NCBI GenBank assembly: GCA_964472945.1
Contig: CAYYNM010000162.1
Span: forward strand, 1 to 7,772
Length of the DNA: 7,772 nt
Direction of reading: 5' to 3'
Origin: QPIN01 sp964472945
GTDB lineage: Bacteria > Pseudomonadota > Gammaproteobacteria > Methylococcales > Methylomonadaceae
How positions within the stretch are numbered: position 1 is the first letter of the stretch; each line of letters opens with the position of its first letter. Below the pieces are notes generated by a model. The model made no database searches and had not been told where the DNA came from. It was given only the letters and a program-made list of their open reading frames with translations. Position numbers and translations under genes: made by a program. This document shows, one piece after another, positions 5,031 through 7,772 of the stretch.

Positions 5031-6524
5031 ATGCTGTTATTATCAAAAAAACAAGACTGGCTAGGCAACATTCGCGGCGACATACTCGCAGGAACTGTTG
5101 TTGCTCTAGCTCTGATTCCCGAAGCTATAGCCTTTTCTATTATCGCTGGAGTTGACCCAAAAGTAGGCTTATACGCCTCTTTTTGCATAGCCTTTATCAC
5201 TGCTATTATCGGTGGTCGCCCTGGGATGATTTCGGCAGCAACAGGCGCTATGGCTTTGCTGATGGTTACTTTAGTTAAAGATTATGGCTTACAGTATTTA
5301 TTAGCCGCAACACTTCTGACCGGTGTAATACAAATTATTGCAGGCTATTTAAAACTTGGTAGCTTGATGAGCTTTGTTTCTCGCTCAGTCGTTACAGGTT
5401 TTGTTAATGCCCTTGCCATTTTAATTTTTATGGCTCAATTACCCGAACTAACCAATGTGACTTGGGAAGTGTATGCCATGACTGTCTCCGGTCTTGGTTT
5501 TATTTATTTATTCCCCTATGTTCCTGTTATTGGAAAAATACTTCCTTCTCCTCTTGTTTGTATCGTAGTTTTAACTGGCGTTGCCATGTACCTGAACCTC
5601 GATATTCGTACAGTAGGTGATATGGGAGAATTACCCGATACATTACCTATTTTCCTTTGGCCTGAAGTCCCTCTAAATTGGGAAACACTAGAAATTATAC
5701 TACCTTATTCAGTTCCTTTAGCGGTAGTGGGTTTATTAGAATCATTAATGACTGCAACCATTATTGATGACTTGACAGATACCACAAGTGATAAGAACCG
5801 CGAGTGTAAAGGTCAGGGTATTGCCAATATTGGTGCCGGTCTCCTTGGCGGTATGGCTGGGTGTGCAATGATAGGTCAATCTATGATTAACGTTAAATCA
5901 GGTGGTCGTGGACGTTTATCTACCATGGTTGCCGGCGTGTTTCTACTTATTATGGTAGTCTTTTTAGATCAGTGGATAAAACAAATTCCAATGGCAGCCT
6001 TAGTTGCTGTAATGATTATGGTCTCAATAGGAACTTTTAGCTGGGAATCTATTATTCATATAAAAGAATACCCCTTATCAGCCAACATCATCATGCTAGC
6101 AACTGTTAGTGTTGTTGTTTGGTCTCATAACCTGGCTTTAGGTGTTTTTGTGGGCGTACTCTTTGCCTCTTTATTTTTTGCTAATAGAATCAGTCATTTT
6201 ATGTATGTTGGCTCAGTTATGAATGAAGAAACTGAAACTCGCATATACCATGTACATGGACAGGTATTCTTTAATTCTGCAGATCGGTTTGTAGCTAGTT
6301 TTGACTTTAAAGAAGCTGTTGATAATGTCACAATAGATTTAACACACGCTCATTTTTGGGATATTTCAGCGGTATCAGCATTAGATAAGGTTGTTTTAAA
6401 ATTCCGTAGAGAAGGAGCTGAAGTTGAGTTAATTGGACTCAATGAAGCAAGTACAACAATTATTGACCGTTTTGGCGTGTATGATAATCCAGAAGAAATC
6501 GAAAAAGTAATGGGAGGTCACTAA
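5031..6524 (+). CDS. SulP-family inorganic anion transporter with C-terminal STAS domain
   Basis: This 497-residue inner-membrane protein starts at ATG 5031, four bases after AGGAG; a longer frame from TTG 4941 lacks such a site and begins with a non-family sequence. The SulP membrane domain (about 10-390) opens with RGDILAGTVVALALIPEAIAFSIIAG, has VGLYASF at 45-51, and carries the conserved region from GLLESL (234) through KGQGIANIGAGLLGG (260-274) to GGRGRLSTMVAG (291-302). A cytoplasmic STAS domain follows at about 404-490, with WDISAVSAL at 443-451 where anti-sigma-antagonist relatives carry their regulatory serine. SulP proteins import sulfate, bicarbonate or related anions with Na+ or H+. 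Substrate cannot be told from sequence; a BicA-like bicarbonate role is possible but no carbonic anhydrase gene is visible. It overlaps usp by one base, implying co-regulation. Confidence 0.93.
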   Translation: MLLLSKKQDWLGNIRGDILAGTVVALALIPEAIAFSIIAGVDPKVGLYASFCIAFITAIIGGRPGMISAATGAMALLMVTLVKDYGLQYLLAATLLTGVIQIIAGYLKLGSLMSFVSRSVVTGFVNALAILIFMAQLPELTNVTWEVYAMTVSGLGFIYLFPYVPVIGKILPSPLVCIVVLTGVAMYLNLDIRTVGDMGELPDTLPIFLWPEVPLNWETLEIILPYSVPLAVVGLLESLMTATIIDDLTDTTSDKNRECKGQGIANIGAGLLGGMAGCAMIGQSMINVKSGGRGRLSTMVAGVFLLIMVVFLDQWIKQIPMAALVAVMIMVSIGTFSWESIIHIKEYPLSANIIMLATVSVVVWSHNLALGVFVGVLFASLFFANRISHFMYVGSVMNEETETRIYHVHGQVFFNSADRFVASFDFKEAVDNVTIDLTHAHFWDISAVSALDKVVLKFRREGAEVELIGLNEASTTIIDRFGVYDNPEEIEKVMGGH

Positions 6525-7393
6525 TGAACACTCAAAAACTACAAGTCCTTGCCTGCGTTGATGGCGCAGCACTTACCGAAGCTGTTTGCGACTATGCTGC
6601 CTGGATTGCTAAAAAGGTAGATGCTCCCTTACAACTGTTACACACTTTAAATCACCACCATGAAACAGCTGATTCAAAAGATCTTTCTGGTAATATTGGT
6701 TTGGGTGCTCAAGAACATCTAAGGGATGAGATAGTCGCACTTGAACAACAAAAAAGTAAATTAAAAATACAACAGGGCAAATTAATCCTACAAGCTGCAA
6801 AAGCCCATATTGAAAAATCTGGATCAATCGCTCTTTCTACTACAAAAAGACACGGTGACCTGATTGAGGCAGTTATTGACTTGGAACAAAGCACCCGGGT
6901 TTTAGTGCTAGGCTTAAGAGGACAAGTTCACCAAAACAAAGACAATGAAATTGGCGCAAAACTCGAAGCCGTTATTCGCTCCCTTCACCGTCCTATTTTA
7001 ATTGTCAACGAAAGTTTTACCACGCCTGAGCGCATTATGATTGCCTACGATGGTAGTGAAGCTGCCAATAAAGCTGTTGAAATGGTTGCATCAAGCCCTT
7101 TATATAAAGGGCTAACCTGTCATTTGGTTTGCGTTAATAAAAATGAAGAAACTGCAATAAATTTACTTGAACAAGCAACAAGCAAACTGCAGTCTGCAAA
7201 AGATATTACCGTTATTTCTATAACATTAACAGGAAAAGTAGATTTAGCTTTGTGTGCTTATCAGCAAGAACATAATATCGATCTAACCATAATGGGAGCT
7301 TTTAGCCATACCCGCTTACGCGATATGTTGCTGGGTAGTTTTACCCATAAAATGATGGTAAATACAAAAAAACCTTTGTTATTGCTAAGGTAA
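6524..7393 (+). CDS. Tandem-domain universal stress protein (UspA family)
   Basis: This 289-residue cytoplasmic protein has two Usp domains, about 1-163 and 168-289. Each starts with a strand and an Asp (VLACVDGAAL at 8-17, IMIAYDGSEA at 171-180) and ends with a hydrophobic strand (RPILIV 156-161, KPLLLL 283-288). The nucleotide-loop pattern G-x2-G/S-x9-G-S is nearly intact in domain 2 (G258, S261, G271-S272). Domain 1 has a one-residue-longer version (G130, G133, G144), so the C-terminal domain is the better candidate to bind ATP. Residues about 65-100 form a long charged helical insertion in domain 1. The ATG overlaps the sulP stop (TAATG), and GGGAGGT sits five bases upstream, so translation is coupled. 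Pairing with a transporter suggests that it senses energy state or modulates SulP; that is inference. A double stop (TAATAA) ends the gene. Confidence 0.92.
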   Translation: MNTQKLQVLACVDGAALTEAVCDYAAWIAKKVDAPLQLLHTLNHHHETADSKDLSGNIGLGAQEHLRDEIVALEQQKSKLKIQQGKLILQAAKAHIEKSGSIALSTTKRHGDLIEAVIDLEQSTRVLVLGLRGQVHQNKDNEIGAKLEAVIRSLHRPILIVNESFTTPERIMIAYDGSEAANKAVEMVASSPLYKGLTCHLVCVNKNEETAINLLEQATSKLQSAKDITVISITLTGKVDLALCAYQQEHNIDLTIMGAFSHTRLRDMLLGSFTHKMMVNTKKPLLLLR

Positions 7394-7406
7394 TAACACT
7401 TTCACA

Positions 7407-7430
7407 TTCCCACCTTGTACGCGGGAAGGT
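7407..7430. repeat. Imperfect hairpin just after usp
   Basis: TTCCC (7407-7411) pairs with GGGAA (7423-7427). Alternatively ACCTT (7412-7416) pairs with AAGGT (7426-7430); the two folds exclude each other. It lies 14 bp after the usp stop and may contribute to transcript end formation, but there is no U-tract. Confidence 0.4.
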
Positions 7431-7477
7431 TGAGAACACAGCAATTACGTTAAGAGGTTTTTCAATTTTGTATCCAC

Positions 7478-7523
7478 GTAGGAGCGGCTTTAGCCGCGAC
7501 ATCGCGGCTAAAGCCGCTCCTAC
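7478..7523. repeat. REP-like perfect palindrome with 22-bp arms
   Basis: The arm at 7478-7499 begins GTAGGAGCGGCTTTAGCCGC. It is repeated exactly in inverted form at 7502-7523, leaving CA as the centre. Each arm contains its own palindrome (GCGGCT-TT-AGCCGC). The GTAGGAGC head followed by a short GC palindrome is the classic layout of gammaproteobacterial REP sequences, here as a head-to-head pair (BIME). It sits 85 bp after usp and could protect or terminate the sulP-usp transcript. GC content is far above the surroundings. Confidence 0.9.
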
Positions 7524-7563
7524 AAAACACCATTTGTTTCTTAACTTAATGGTGGTGCTCCCA

Positions 7564-7584
7564 GCCCTCCCCAGCAAGGGAGGC
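7564..7584. repeat. GC-rich hairpin with CAGCAA loop
   Basis: CCTCCC (7566-7571) pairs with GGGAGG (7578-7583) around CAGCAA. It is related to the hairpin at 4587-4605 and to CAGCAAGGGGGAGG at 4531-4544. The short reading frame across it on the plus strand (about 31 codons) has no ribosome binding site. Confidence 0.55.
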
Positions 7585-7772
7585 TTTATCCTCGCAAGAA
7601 CTAGAATAAAACTAAAAAGTGAAGAGAGATACCACATCATTTAATATCTACCGAATAAAACCTGGCGTTTCTTGCAAATATTTCTTTATGCTATATATTC
7701 AATATTACCTGAATCCATGACTTCAATGCGGATAACAGGGCTCAAGATATTGGTTTCACAGGGGATTTAGTC

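Larger units (their letters stand above)
7394..7772. other. Gene-free tail with three hairpin repeats
   Basis: About 380 bp follow usp without a credible gene. A minus-strand open frame across 7341-7640 is built from the hairpin repeats and the end of usp. The region holds an imperfect hairpin at 7407-7430, a perfect REP-like palindrome at 7478-7523 and an AGCAA-loop hairpin at 7564-7584. Beyond 7640 it is AT-rich with no motif I can name, and no neighbouring gene starts before the edge. Confidence 0.65.

Noticed and set aside
7341..7640. A 99-codon minus-strand open frame after usp
   Set aside because: It overlaps the end of usp and runs through the REP palindrome and two hairpins. Its translation is repeat-derived, and no ribosome binding site or family motif is present.
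7686..7766. Minus-strand frame reading ETNILSPVIRIEVMDSGNIEYIA near the right edge
   Set aside because: It looks protein-like, but an in-frame stop at 7767-7769 precedes it and there is no start with a ribosome binding site. It could be the broken end of a gene; evidence is too thin to annotate.
1..7772. CRISPR array, tRNA or rRNA gene
   Set aside because: No regularly spaced direct repeats and no tRNA-like or rRNA-like sequence were found by reading both strands.

Overview
The window is about 7.8 kb of AT-rich chromosomal DNA from a proteobacterium, most likely a gammaproteobacterium. The pilB-pilC pair, the PilB and PilC sequence style, a REP-type palindrome and the SulP-Usp pair all fit that group. 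A methanotroph-like (Methylococcales) or Thiotrichales-like source is a guess from repeat style, not shown.

Layout. Positions 1-1453 (minus strand) hold a degraded restriction-modification neighbourhood. It contains the N-terminal 180 codons of a type III-like adenine DNA methyltransferase that runs off the left edge, a BIME-like double hairpin, and a toxin-antitoxin pair whose PIN-domain toxin is frameshifted by a 5-bp tandem duplication. It also contains a headless C-terminal remnant of a DUF4391 gene that begins exactly where pilC stops. Positions 1454-4389 (minus) carry intact pilC and pilB, the inner-membrane platform and assembly ATPase of type IV pili, nearly abutting and probably driven by a sigma70-like promoter at 4422-4449. 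The partners usually found beside them, pilD downstream and pilA upstream, are absent from the window. Positions 4390-5030 are about 640 bp without a gene and rich in inverted repeats. They include a possible MITE-like element with G/C-run ends and a 26-bp AT palindrome. Positions 5031-7393 (plus) hold a two-gene operon: a SulP-family anion transporter with a STAS domain, followed with a 1-nt overlap by a tandem-domain universal stress protein. Positions 7394-7772 are non-coding and hold three hairpin repeats, including a perfect 22-bp-arm REP-like palindrome.

How the parts relate. The pilBC operon, the DUF4391 remnant, antitoxin, toxin and methyltransferase all point the same way, so the defence cluster may be read through from the pilB promoter. 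The pilC/DUF4391 junction suggests that a deletion or recombination fused a once larger R-M/helicase island to the end of pilC and removed pilD from this place. I see no convincing wholly new multi-gene system. The strongest unusual signals are the frameshifted toxin, the DUF4391 scar at the pilC stop, and the stack of small mobile repeats.
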